DNA from: Ctenosaura bakeri
Taxonomy: Eukaryota; Chordata; Lepidosauria; Squamata; Iguanidae
DNA length: 64,000 bases
Assembly (NCBI GenBank): GCA_948474755.1
Contig: CAOLHI010002516.1
Coordinates: 187,110-251,109 of the forward strand
Reading direction: 5' to 3'
Part shown: piece after piece, positions 1 to 10,897 of the stretch
Position numbering within the stretch: position 1 is the first letter of the stretch
Layout of the letters: every line of letters starts with the position of its first letter
Translations under genes and position numbers: made by a program
Notes under the pieces: model-generated
Seen by the model: only the letters and a program-made list of their open reading frames with translations
Databases searched by the model: none
What the model was told of the DNA's origin: nothing

Positions 1-1329
1 TCAAAAATTAAATATATCATTTTTTAATAATGTATTATCTAATTAAGGCTGAGATCCAGCATATTGCTTGCAGAGCCAAAAGGCCCATGAATATACTTCT
101 GCTGAATCTCTAGCTCATCATGGGCCAGAGATTCAAAAAGATACAAGTGTGCATGCAGTTGTGGATGTGCAAGTGTAGTGCCACTATTGGATCTTGACCA
201 GCATTTCCATTTTTTTCCCCTGTTTGGTGATATTTGTAATTTAGTTTTAGATCTGTGCTTCCAGGATGAATAAAGCTGAACTCCATTCCAAACTTCCTAC
301 ATTTTCCCCTCTATGTTCTGTTTGTAACTAGAAGTCCTTTACTGAAAGCTATCTTGTCTGATGATAAAACCATGAGTGTATGAAGCTCACACATTTTTCA
401 TCTCTTTTATGACCTTATCTTTCACAAGCGGCTTCTGTGAAGGTATCCTAACTATAGAAAGCACCTGGAAAACATATATGATATCTTTGCTGTGATAAGC
501 AGTTGTGAACAAGAAACTAGACCTGTCAGTTCTGAACTGTTCATTGTTAAAAAAAATACTCTGTAGATGTAGCTGATTGCAAAATACATTATAGGGGGGA
601 CTAACAGCTGCTGTGATAGTCAGGAAAGCTCAATAGTTATTGCTACATTTTTTTAAAAAAATAGTCTGATATTGATAGGAAGTGCATGGATTTAATATTG
701 CAGTATGGAGTATGCCTGTTTGACACTGGAACTTCAGTTCTAAACATGTATGATTTTGATTGAACTTCCAACTTTGTGTCTTGTGGAGAGCAAAGTAACA
801 TGTTGATTCAGACAAAAGAATACTTCAGTTAAAGGTGGGTAAGGAACTATTGCCAGTATGACAACAGCCTTTGCTATACAAGAAGGGTAAGGGTAGATCG
901 TGTTATGCTGTTAATCACAATCCCTGCAAACAGGCAGCATAATGTATCCAGATACTATACTTGGTATCTAAAATGAGGTGCTATGGCACAAATCTGGCTT
1001 CACAATGTGTTTGCCAGTAGGACCAAATATTTGAGTACAGGATGTGGAAAAGAGAAAAAAAAAACAACACTCATATGCTGACTACTGTCTTATTATTACC
1101 TTAGTTTTTCCAGAACTCAAAACAGATACTGGTTTATTGTCATAAACTATTGAAAATAGTTTCAAAAACTATTTAGCAATGCAGGTGTGTTAGCAGAATT
1201 ATTAAAACAAGTGTTTAATATTACTGTCTCATGGCTTTATATATCCGTATCTACGATGTATCTGTGTGATGAGGAGAGGAAGCACACTTTGTCATGACAT
1301 TTCTCTATGTTTCCTTGATGGATTCATAG
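1..1329 (+). other. ZFPM2: 3' end of the intron upstream of the ZFPM2 exon
   Basis: This is AT-rich non-coding sequence. No repeat family was recognised in it and no open frame has splice support. It ends in a pyrimidine-rich stretch and the acceptor gattcatag, with the AG at 1328-1329. If the exon is coding exon 3, this is the tail of intron 2. Confidence 0.7.
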
Positions 1330-1431
1330 GTGATGAAGAGGGCAGCCAAGAGGCAGCAGATTCTGATGGGGATGCACGGTTGGAGAAATCTGGACCACTT
1401 ACGCTTGAGACAGAAGAATGGGATGGTCCAG
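1330..1431 (+). CDS. ZFPM2: ZFPM2 (FOG2) internal coding exon, probably exon 3
   Basis: This is a 102-nt exon. Two bases finish a split codon, 33 codons follow, and one base starts the next codon, so it is phase 1-1 and skipping it would keep the frame. The peptide starts [17 protein letters not shown] and ends [12 protein letters not shown]. It is very acidic and, from memory, aligns with the N-terminal ZFPM2 stretch that runs into the GELE(V)FQKDGERK segment before the PR/SET-like region and zinc fingers. The acceptor is a pyrimidine-rich tract plus atag and the donor is CAG|gtagga. ZFPM2 is a nuclear cofactor that binds the N-terminal finger of GATA4/5/6 and recruits NuRD; it is needed in heart, gonad and diaphragm development. 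The NuRD-binding N-terminus and the zinc fingers lie in other exons. A paralogue (ZFPM1) is less likely because the DSDGD and WDGPG spacing fits ZFPM2. The exon number is inferred from the human gene layout. Confidence 0.85.
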
Positions 1432-3442
1432 GTAGGAAAAATTAATAGATGAAAAAGTAGACATCATGAAACTGAATCCTCTTTTTGTGTGTATGTGTGT
1501 GTTGAAGTCACCTGTTGACTTATCGGATGATTTTCATAGGGTTTACTTAGGCAACAAATACTCGGAGGTTATTTTTCCAGTTCCTTCCTCTTAAATACAG
1601 TCTGCATTCATTGGAATGTCATGCAGGTACTGACCAAGACTGGCCCTACTTAGCTTCCAAATCAGATAGAATCTGGAGACTTTAGCGTATTTAGTCCCTC
1701 AACCCTGTCTAACTGCTTCTAAACCTACACGCTACATGACATTGCAAAGGTAAGAGATTTAGTACTCCTCTGTTCTGAGAGTGAGGCCCACTGAGTCGTG
1801 GCACTTCTTTTTGAGTGGACAGGCACAGGATTACATTACTAATATCATATTCTTTTATTGTTGCAAATATTGTGAAGAGAAACTCTATAGGTAAGCATAA
1901 AGGAATGGATGAACTACTTTTTTTTCTGTGGTTTGTGTAAATCTGAACTTTCATATAACTGCTAGTCGATTAGCAGAAGTTTGTTATTCCATGGAATTCT
2001 ATTTTTAATTTTTGCAAAGTACAAGAGGAATGATTTTAGAGCCAAGGCTAAATGCTAGATAGCTCTTTCAGGATCTACCTCTATTTGCTAAGATGAGTGA
2101 GAATTCCTCCAGATGTTGAGGAAAGTGTCTATAATGTAGCATTTAAATGTTGTATGTTTTGGACTCAGTATAAGTAACATATGAAAGAGGCCTCTGAATA
2201 GGAAACCTGATAATAGCACCACCACCAATACCAACAGCACCACTGAGAACATTGTTTTGTATTGAATTTATAAGCGTGAAGATTGGCTATAGCTTCTACC
2301 TGGCTATTCAGGAGGAGGCTTTGATGGAGAGCACCTCAGGCTACAACCATTTCAGTAAATGTACACATTACTATGTGTGTGTGAGAGAGAGAAGCAAAAG
2401 AGAGAAAGAGAGACAGAAAAAGAAGAGGGGGGAGAGAGAGGTGATAGCTGTGGATCCTTATTAAATAAGTCATTTCTACTATTTTGCTAGAAGTAGGTCT
2501 GTTTACTGTGAACAGGACCTTATTTGTTCAGTTAAATTTCAGTTTACTCACTCTCTGTAAATAATTCCACGTGGAAATAGTTTGTTTAGAAGAGGAGGTG
2601 AGAATGAATAGGGTGTCATTTGTGTCTTGAAAAACACTCGCTTTCAGTCTCTTGATGACTTCACCCAATAATTTCATGTAGCTGCCCAACTACATGGAAT
2701 AATGTATGGATGGACCCTTTGCTGAGTGATAACCTTGCAAACCTTGCTGACCTTGCAAACAGAATGTAATCCCCCTTCCCACTCCAGAGCGGAGTCATCT
2801 TAACTTTGCAGTATGCTATGTAGTGGCTTCGTCAGTCTCAAAATCCACCATGACTAATGGAACAGAAAATAGGTGAGAGAAGAATCAACACCATTGTACT
2901 CCATACATAATTCCTTCTCTCTTTTGGTAACAGTCATCCACCAGATTATCAAAGCAATGCCATACTGTATTAAATTCTGCCTTGAAGCCAACCACTAGAT
3001 TGGTGGTAAGAAGAACATGCCTCATGGGTTGCATGTATCCTGAGCCTTTTTCTTTGGCTGCCATTCCTGCACCAAATTTCAGTGGTAAACCCTGAAAATC
3101 ACTTTAAAACAAGCAGGAAGAGCTTGTTTTATAGGACATCAAACTGGGAAAACTTTCATTGAAAGAAATACTTCCTGCTTCTTTTGAAGGGGTACTTCCA
3201 GTTTGATGCTGAAATTTGGCAGTGTGTTTTGTGGCAGTCATGTCTTGTGTGTGGCTTCTGCTGGATCCTGAAGAAGAGAGATTGACTTCTAAACCTGCTG
3301 AATTGTCCACCAAGAGGTAGTTTTTTTTAAAAAAAAAAAATCTAGAATTATCTTGAACTACTTGGGACTGATATCCACATGGTAAACTGTGCTCAGTGCT
3401 ATGGCTGGTGAGATAGGCACTAACTTAGGGGAGTCAAGTAAA
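1432..3442. other. Unique intronic sequence
   Basis: I recognised no repeat family here apart from the purine tract at 2371-2442. No exon-like frame was found. The 70-aa frame over the purine tract is low complexity. Confidence 0.5.
2371..2442. repeat. Purine-rich GT/GA microsatellite
   Basis: A short gtgtgtg run passes into an imperfect GA/GAAA tract (agagagag, gaaagagag, ggggggagagag). Confidence 0.85.
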
Positions 3443-3445
3443 TAA

Positions 3446-3646
3446 GGACCTTTCTGCACTGCACTGTTATAATGGTATTATTCCATTTTCAACATCCTGT
3501 GGAATTCTATGGTTCGTAGTTTACTGAAGCCAAAGAGCTCTCTGGCTGAGAATTCTAAATGCCCCTCCCTCAAATGCAGACCTCGGGATTCCATAGGATG
3601 TTGATGTGGAATAATAGCACTGTAACAGTGTAGTGATGAAAGGCCC
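3446..3646. mobile_element. Palindromic MITE, copy A (diverged)
   Basis: The left end ggacctttctgcactgcact and right end agtgtagtgatgaaaggccc are inverted. Both arms carry the family blocks ttattccatt and ggaattctatgg (or its relative). The centre has diverged. TAA flanks both ends (3443-3445 and 3647-3649) and is a candidate 3-bp target duplication. Four other copies in the window define the family. Confidence 0.7.
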
Positions 3647-3649
3647 TAA

Positions 3650-5794
3650 ATCACTTCACATTCTGAATCAGCATATCATGGTGATCAGAGTAAACATACC
3701 CTATAATGTAAATGCATCTCTCTGCTAAAATGGTAGAACCATTTTGCATTCATGGATCATAAGTTTGATTGGCAAGGTATTTTTTGTCATTTGAGGGGAC
3801 GAACTATTGCATTTTTCAGAAGGTTCCTCATGGAGATGACTTGTGGTAAACAGCTGTGGTTGTTCGTCCCCTCCCTTCTTTATGAAAACTAGTTGATATT
3901 TTTTCCTACTCGAATGGCCTTCAAGTGTCACTCAATATTGTTTCAGTGGCATTCTGGTGGAAATAGAAAGTCTTCTAGAGGGAGAATGGCAGCAAGAGCA
4001 AAAATGGTGCTTTAGTGAGTCATATTAAAGAAGTGTTCCTATATGCTACTGTGTTGGTGTCTTATTAGGTGAACTTTCAGCCCAGGAATTGTTTCTGCAT
4101 GAAGAATTCTGTAATCCTTAGGTAATGCTTGAGAATATGACTGTATCTTTCAGAGCTCAGGTGCAGAACTTGCAGAATCCCCTGGCCAGTACAGCCACTG
4201 GGGTTTCTGGGAATTGTAGAACAAGGCTAGAATCTTGTACCATTGTACTACACCAGGGCAGGCAAGGGTGGTAGAGAAAGAAGGCGGCAGGTGCATCAGC
4301 CATGAAGTAAAACAAGACATTGGATAATTTGACTTTTTAGAATCAGCAAATTTTGTCTGTCTTTTCTTGCTACCACTGCTTGACCCCAAAGAAATTGCAG
4401 CTGCTAGCATAGTGCATCAACATGATTCTGGCCCTAGAAATTAACATTTACAACCTCTGCCTAAATAAGAAGCCCCTGGCTTGAAGCTCCGTTTAGTGTT
4501 GCTTTAAGAACAGAAACAGTGCTTCTTTAAATCATATTTTGGCCAGAAACTAAACACCTATTATCCAGTTTCAAACTCTGAGCTTACATTTAGCAGCACA
4601 CTGAGTTTAACAAATGGATATGGCAGCCAATGATGCTTTCAAGGACTTTTCTTATCAGTTTTCATTTGATATAAATCATTTAACACACCCTGGTCATTGA
4701 CTTCAGAGTTAAGAGAGAAACCTGTGGACTGCAATCAATAAAGTCTAAGAGCTTCGTGTTTAGGCAGAAATGTAAGCTAATATTTTCTCTTACAAACAGT
4801 ATAAATGGTGCAGATGCAACATGACAGAGCTGGAAAAGGTGGCAGTTTCATCAGCATGAATAAGAATGACTCAGACGGCCATTAGCTGTAAATAATGCAA
4901 AACTTGGATTGTGGAACAAAAAGGCGTAAAGGGTTAGATTTGTTTTTTAAATGATACTGAAGTCTCTCTTCCCTTTAATTCAGTTAAGCTTTTACTTATG
5001 TAAAGATTGTAAAATTCATTCTGTAATTACTAGCATAACTGATAGGTGTATAATGATGACCATATTTAAAACAATAATATCCTCTGAATAGCCATGTCTA
5101 AAAATAGAGGATATTTTCTTCAAAGGGCTGAACAGAGCCAGAACTCTTTCGAGAAATAATTTATAATGCAGTAACAACAGTTCCATTAAAAAAGACTCTT
5201 ATATTTCAATCACATTTTCATCCTTGCTTGACTTTGCAAATTACTGTGTTCTGTGTATGTAGGGGAGAAGAACTCCAGCAGTAATTTTCTGAAATCATCA
5301 GGTGGAAAATATAATGCAAACAAAAATGAAGATACAGCATATCTGATTATGATGATGATGATGTTAATGATATACAAAATATGCCTATATTCTACTCAAA
5401 GCACTGCGGCTCTATGTTAAGATAGGTTTTGGCAATAGAATATATTCCACTATAGTTAAAATAGCATGGAAACTATTTAAAATTAGAATTATTCCTTTAG
5501 CTCTGAGAGATTCTTGTTCTTCTCTCGTTTTTCCCCTCAAAATTTTTTTTTTCTGGTTTGTTATGCTTATTGTATAACTTTTAGCATTTGGCCCTCCTCA
5601 TCCTTATACCTCAGTTAACCTTGCCTCTGGCGAAGGAGCTCCTTTTAACAAAGTATTTTTTCAGCCCACCCAGCCTCCTCTTTCTTCCTTGTTCTCTGTC
5701 TAGTTGGAAATTTTTCAGCAACATTGGAATTGAGAGGATGGTGAAGGAGGGGTGAGGAAACACAGGTTTTTGGTGCTGGGTTTCAATAAATATG
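3650..5794. other. Mostly unique intronic sequence
   Basis: There is a weak hAT-MITE-like scrap near 4170-4260 (tctgggaattgtag). The stretch 4780-4945 looks like a conserved element: it is complex sequence with ATTAGC and TAAATAATGCAAA motifs and two retained CpGs. Nothing coding was seen. Confidence 0.45.
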
Positions 5795-6292
5795 TCTGCA
5801 GTAAACAGTACAATAAATCTTGAGCTAGGAAAAGATGAGATTCTATTCTAATCTGCAGCTGTATGTGCCTGCCTACTTCCAGAATCTCTTACTGAGCATG
5901 CATGAACAGCAAAGAGGAAAGCAGATAAGCAGATAAGCTAAACTCATGTATGCTACCTCTCCCCTCTGAAAAAGCTAGTTCTATGAGTTTGGACACCAAA
6001 ATAGAAACCACTAAAAATATGCAGGCTAGTGAAAGAAAGAAATCTTTGGGTAGTCTCTAGAAGGTTCAAAATGTTTTTGATTCCTTATTTACTTGACCTA
6101 TTTATTTGATTTCACACATGCCTCTTGTTAGTTTTAGACAAAAAGTCTGATGAAACATGTTGAGCTGCTCTTGTTTTAGTGTTGTAAGAAATTATTCCTA
6201 TTTCATGTTATTTCTACCTCTCGTACCAAATTTTTTGTTAAAGAAGTAAGGCTGAGGAACACATATACTTTGTTAGTTGAGGTATAACTGTA
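5795..6292 (+). repeat. Unclassified 0.5 kb interspersed repeat, copy 1
   Basis: It matches 36480-37044 in the same orientation. Shared blocks include caataaa-cttgagct, ctgtgtatgcctg-like, gagcatgcatgaacag, and gttaaagaagtaaggctgag near the 3' end. The AATAAA followed by a short unique arm would suit a solo LTR, but terminal TG/CA and target duplications were not established. A DNA-transposon fragment is the alternative. Confidence 0.6.
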
Positions 6293-6428
6293 ATGAGAAG
6301 TGTGCTGGGCTGGGTTGCAGGGATGTAATTCTCCACTGAATTTCCTCTTGAATGTAGCAATGAGTAATTTCAGCAATTTTCTTCTTACTTGTGAGAAAGC
6401 CTTTGAAAACCACACAGTTCTCTAAGGT

Positions 6429-6837
6429 GATTCGCAATTTGGGACTTATCTTGCAAAATATCCCTGTATGCTTGTTTTGCACAAAAATCAGCATTTTCTG
6501 CGCAGGAAGCAGCTCTTTATACATAGAAGATAATATTTCAATACAGAAATATTAATTCCTGTGCAGAAAATGCTATAATTTTTATTTTGTATAAAAATTC
6601 TGTATAAAATTCACACATGGTAGATTTTCATAGAAAACAACATTTTTTGTTCAGAAAACAGCATTATCAACACAGGAATTAATATTTCTGCATTGATATA
6701 TTACTTCCTGTGCAGAACAGGCTTTAGTTGGGGGTTTATTCTGTGTAAGGCTGTTTCCTGAACAGATAATGCTAATTTCTGTACAAAACAACCATGTATA
6801 AATTTTACACAGAATAAGTCCCAAACTGTGAAGATTC
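6429..6837. mobile_element. Fold-back element with long inverted ends and nested palindromes
   Basis: The left end (gattcgcaatttgggactta) is repeated inverted at the right end (ataagtcccaaactgtgaag). The homology continues for over 70 bp on each arm through the blocks gttttgcacaaaaat and agcattttctg. Inside, agcattttctgcgcaggaa and its complement form a second, smaller inverted pair at about 6491-6573, and further related units recur to about 6720. A partial copy with the same terminus lies at 62450. No transposase is encoded. Confidence 0.65.
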
Positions 6838-7065
6838 TTGTCAGTCCAGGATTCTTCTAATCACAGATTCTCAACACTCAAAAACCATGTTTTTTTAACC
6901 ATTTTTCAAATATCCCTGCTATGTAGAAAATGTTAAATCTTGTTAAGATAATTAAGGAAATTACATGCTTCATGAGTAAGAACAGTGGTGATTATGAGAT
7001 GGACATCTCTGCATACATTGCTATGTCCTTTTGGCATTTTAAATAATTTCTCCTTCCTCAGCCAA

Positions 7066-7609
7066 CTATGTGAACTGTCCTTTAAATGGTTGAATCATTG
7101 ATTCATGTAGCTCAGGATCATCTCTTGTTTCCACCAGAAGTGAAAACTCCCACAGTATTGATATTGACTGGGAGATCTTGGAAATTTTAGTCCAAAACAC
7201 CAACTTATTCTTCCTCTGGCGTTGGCAGGAGTCCAAGACCTCAGACAGATAGATCCAACACCTCTTAGCGATAGCGGTTACATTTCTATACCACTTATCA
7301 GTGCAAAGCACTCCCTGAGCGGTTTGCAATGTGTTTAACTAGTTGCCTCCAACAAGCTGAGTACTCATTTTACTGATCTTTGGAAGGATGGAAGGTTGAG
7401 CCAACCTGGAGTCCTCCAGAATCGAACTCACAACGTTGTGGCTGCAGTACTGACATTTAACCACTGTGCCACCAGGGCTCAGGGCTCTTTCCAAGACCTT
7501 AGGCAGAAATCTTCCCTAGGGCTACAATTTCCAATTAAGTGGAGATGTGAGAGACTGAACCAGTACCTTCATATGCTTTACCACTGAAGAATGATGTTGG
7601 CTCCTTCCA
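7066..7609 (-). mobile_element. tRNA-derived SINE (antisense), split by another SINE
   Basis: Read on the minus strand, the right part (7507-7609) is a tRNA-like head with a box-B-like block (ggttcagtctctc). The left part (7066-7231) resembles the SINE body, with gattcaatg-type and gagctacatgaatc-type blocks shared with 57821-58013. The element is interrupted by the 241-bp insertion at 7249-7489. Confidence 0.6.
7249..7489 (-). mobile_element. Second tRNA-derived SINE nested in the first
   Basis: Its minus strand begins agagccctgagccctggtgg and continues cacagtggttaaatgtcagt, a tRNA-like head, followed by a box-B-like gagttcgattc. It is flanked by a 17-bp direct repeat, TCCAAGACCTCAGACAG (7232-7248) and TCCAAGACCTTAGGCAG (7490-7506), which differ at two positions. 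This is a target-site duplication typical of LINE-driven retroposition. Confidence 0.75.
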
Positions 7610-8117
7610 TAAAATGCAGCTTTCTATGCATACAGTTACATAACTGTCCATTAACTGAAACAGAGGCCTCTCTACATGGTGCCACAGAAGAATGCATAGT
7701 ACACATTGCTACTTCCATTCTTTCTTGGAGTAGCTTGTGTAGATCCCTGGGGAGAAACATTGCCATTGGCTCCTTCTGAGGCAGCTCTGTTTCAAGGTAA
7801 TTGGTAGGTGCCTTGCAGTTTATGATCCTGGCTTAAAGGCAGAGGTGGGAGGGCATAACTCCTTTTGCATATATTGCTCTGTCTCTTACATGTGTGGAGA
7901 CTGATAAATTCTGACCTTTGTACATCTTTGTATACCTTGGTTCCTGAGTAAAATTACTTAAAAATATAGTTATAGGCTACTACTACTACTACAATAATAC
8001 TTGGAGGGGAAAAGCCAAACATTTTGCCTTTTGAAGAAAGTAACACTGGGTTTTTCAGACTGAAAGGGTCACTAACATTCTTACTGATTGTCTTTATGGC
8101 AAGTCATTGAGCCTCAC

Positions 8118-8247
8118 CTTCAGCATGATAGTTTGGGCCAAACCTTCTTGTGCAGAATCTGGTTTTGGATACCTTTGACTGTACTGTGCCACTTGCTGAA
8201 TGGACATATTTGGGAATTTCACTTCATTAGCATCTGCTGTTGACAGA
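8118..8247 (-). CDS. Candidate antisense internal exon, family not recognised
   Basis: On the minus strand a 130-nt open segment lies between a long pyrimidine tract ending ctcttctctttatag and a strong donor, CTGAAG|gtgagg. A branch-point-like tactcac lies about 30 nt upstream of the AG. The segment starts with the third base of a codon and ends on a codon boundary. It encodes 43 residues, including EVKFPNMSIQQVAQYSQRYP and then KPDSAQEGLAQTIMLK. The frame is open for 88 codons around it, and the composition is mixed rather than low complexity. I do not recognise the protein. It could be an exon of an antisense or nested gene, an exonised repeat, or chance. No partner exon was found in the window. 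Confidence 0.3.
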
Positions 8248-8449
8248 CTATAAAGAGAAGAGAATACAAAAAGGAGAGTGAGTAGATATTTTGTATGGAG
8301 GGCTTTTTTCATAGCAAAGAAGAAAGGGACATTAACTTGGAAAGGAATCAACTGCGCCAAAGTATCCTTAAGACTCCAAGCAAAGTAAAGCCAAATACAC
8401 TACACACTTACTCTCCTTTTCTAATCTCTTAATTGAAGTGCTAACTTCA

Positions 8450-8515
8450 TTCCTATGTACACTTGGGAATAAATTCACTGAAATTATTTTCTTCTGAGTA
8501 TACTCAAATGGGTTA
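8450..8515. mobile_element. Fragment of a small amniote MITE
   Basis: The pattern ttcctatgtacacttgggaa followed by tcttctgagtatactcaaat resembles the common reptile element that carries cacacttacctgggagtaag and acttctgagtaaacatgcat. It is short and diverged. A possible relative is at 31953-32035. Confidence 0.4.
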
Positions 8516-8646
8516 CTTCTGACTGGTTATACATGTAGAAGATTCAGCTAACATACTGATTTGAATTAGTGGAATTTTCATATTCTCTTCTCCTGAGTTA
8601 AGAACTAAGGTTGTTTGCCAACAAATTAGGATTTTCTGGGAACCAC

Positions 8647-8706
8647 CTCTTCTCTTCTCTTCCTTTCCTTTTCTTCTCTCTCTTTCTTTTTCTCTCTGTC
8701 TGTCTG
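8647..8706. repeat. Pyrimidine tract (CT/CTTT rich)
   Basis: This is an imperfect run of tctct, ctttcc and ctttcttt units ending in ctgtctgtctg. Confidence 0.85.
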
Positions 8707-9295
8707 GAAGGAGGGATATGGTTAAGCTCTGGAAAGCAAATGGCAGAACATGCTTATTCCATCATATTAATAATTTGCTGTGAATTGGTAAATGATGGCT
8801 GATTTTTGTCATGTGTGAACTATGAAGTGCGCAATTTTAGTGAAACAGTGACATTCTTCTGTACATTATATTTGTGGATGGGCTGGGTTGGAAATGCTGA
8901 CCTTAATCGATCTGCTGCAGCATCCTCTCATTGTTGATAAATTACTTTTTCTTTGGTGCAATAAACAAGTTAGGACAGAAAACTGGCATAGTATTTGGTA
9001 CATTGGAATGATTGGTTAAAAAAAAAACAGGGACTGAAAGTATAGGAACTGTTCATCTTTTTTTCTTCTTTTTTTTATAAAACCAGTCTTGAGAAGGACT
9101 TAGAGATTACAGTCCTGATTTTGCTTCCTTTTTGATGGTGGAAATGTGCTAGATATGGGATCTTGGAAAATGCTATTTGATGTAAATTAACAAAAATCCA
9201 TGAAACATAGTTAACCATAGATATAGTCTGACAGGAAGGATATTGTGAAGAAGCGGAGGAAATCATAGGACGGCTGTGTGTTACTCTGACGGTGA

Positions 9296-9356
9296 ATCGG
9301 TATTATCTCAGCTATCAGATAATGCAGTTATCATTAATTTTCACATTTGCATTTCA
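9296..9356. promoter_or_regulatory. Candidate enhancer core: GATA-site cluster plus octamer
   Basis: Within about 50 bp lie TTATCT (9303-9308), the palindromic double site TATCAGATAA (9313-9322), TTATCA (9328-9333) and an exact POU octamer ATTTGCAT (9345-9352). GATA factors are the partners of the host gene's product. The arrangement is seen directly; function and conservation are inference, and GATA-like hexamers are common in AT-rich DNA. Confidence 0.3.
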
Positions 9357-9658
9357 ATCTTGGGAAGGAAATGACTCTTGCTGGATGAAGATAAGAGCTC
9401 TGTACCACTATAATGAACCATCATTTTATCCCGATGCTTTGTATCCATATGAAAATGAGACTGGGTGGTGGTGTGGTGTGTGAGGAGGAGTATATGTGTG
9501 TTGGGGGGGTCATAGAAACGTTATAACAAAGTGTCAAAATTACTACAGACTTCAGAGTCTTCATGAAACAAGAGGCAGTTTAATACATCTTCTATAGTGA
9601 AGTGGATGTTGGATTAAAAGAGGAAGCTAGACTTCCTATCATTGAATAAACTGAAGAA

Positions 9659-9705
9659 GTGTGTGTGTGTGTGCATGTGCGTGCGCGTACACACACACAC
9701 ACATG
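9659..9705. repeat. (GT)n joined to (CA)n, alternating purine-pyrimidine
   Basis: A gtgtgtgtgtgtg run passes through gtgcgtgcgcgtac into acacacacacac, an imperfect palindrome that could adopt Z-DNA or a cruciform. Confidence 0.85.
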
Positions 9706-10423
9706 TCCAGGGGATATCACTGAATCATAAGCGTATAATTCCAGCTTCCGTACGCAGTGTCCCAAGAATGGAAATGTAGCAGTCAGTTTCTGCAGTCTAA
9801 GGAAAGTGGGACAAGTCACCTGATGGTTTGAAGTTTGGGAGGAGATTTTTCCTGCAGTGCTCCCCGCAGGAAAAAAACAGAATGGATTTATCAGGTACAT
9901 TGGTTCAATCAGATTATTATTTTTTTCTCCTTTTCAGTATCCATTAGCAAAGTGCTACAGTTTTTTCCCCTCTAGTGTCATCTCCCTTCCGTAGGTCTAA
10001 AGCTATAAGCATACCCAAGAGCTTGAGCTGGATACAGGTTTAGGTGCATGCGTTTGAGCTCTTTGAAGCGGTCATCCTTATGCCTACTCCATACCTTGGC
10101 AGTTCTTCCAGCCCTCTGAGAATGCTGTATAAATGATCTGGGAATGCCATGAATAGGGAGTAAGGAGGATCCCCCAAGAGCATATGAAGGGATTGAGTTT
10201 GAAAAAAAAAGTTTGTTTTGTGGACGTGTGCTTTTTGAGAAACATAACTAATATATACAGATTAATTATGGGGCTCACTGGAACCAGATTATAATTTGTG
10301 GCTCTTTTTCATCAATTTGGATTTTTAAAGATTCCAGTATGAATAAGAGATTAGAATTTAAATACCATGAATTTGTGTTTGCTGTCTTAAATTCTCTTTT
10401 GCTTTCAAACTTCAGCTTTGTAG
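9706..10423. other. Unique intronic sequence
   Basis: No repeat family or exon-like frame was recognised. Confidence 0.45.
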
Positions 10424-10577
10424 AGCAGTGCTTCCTAAGCTGTCTGATGTGGGCGCCTAGCAATTAATTTTTTCCCCTAGTGTGCCAGGAACTGGGACTA
10501 TATTTGTGCCCATTGGCAACAATTTTTTTTTTCCTGGAAAGTCACCAGAGGCAAGCAGCCAATAGCTGCACTGCACC
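10424..10577. mobile_element. Possible hAT-like fragment
   Basis: The sequence cagtgcttcctaagctgtct resembles the cagtggttctcaa-type ends of hAT (Charlie-like) elements, with a nearby gtgtgccagg block. The right end was not identified. Confidence 0.3.
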
Positions 10578-10669
10578 AGCTGGCCCCTCCCTGAGCTGCA
10601 AACCCCAGGATTCCATAGGATGTTGAAAGTGGAATGATAGCGCTATAACAGTCTAGTGTGGAAATGGCC
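10578..10669. mobile_element. Palindromic MITE, copy B (right half only)
   Basis: It carries the family blocks ggcccctccc, tgcaaaccccaggattccat, aggatgttg and tagcgctataacagtctag, and ends gaaatggcc followed by TAA. The left arm is missing. The small hairpin core and right end are intact. Confidence 0.75.
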
Positions 10670-10897
10670 TAAGTCATGCTATGGTCAGCAGTACGGGTGT
10701 GTCCAGGTGTTCTTTTGAAGGAAAGTTAATGTATACCTGACACAAGTTGCAGTCTACACCATCCAGAGTTGGTGCCCTGCCTATTATGTCTTGTGTGGAA
10801 GTGATAGCAATTATGTAATTTGTGTGGGATTTGTACCCTTTAAGACTACCATTTGAGCTGGATTTCAAAGGGAAAAACACTACTATTACAGGAAATA

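Larger units (their letters stand above)
7610..9295. other. Mostly unique intronic sequence with an exon candidate
   Basis: The stretch holds the antisense exon candidate (8118-8247), a MITE fragment (8450-8515) and a pyrimidine tract (8647-8706). The remaining sequence shows no recognisable family. Confidence 0.45.
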
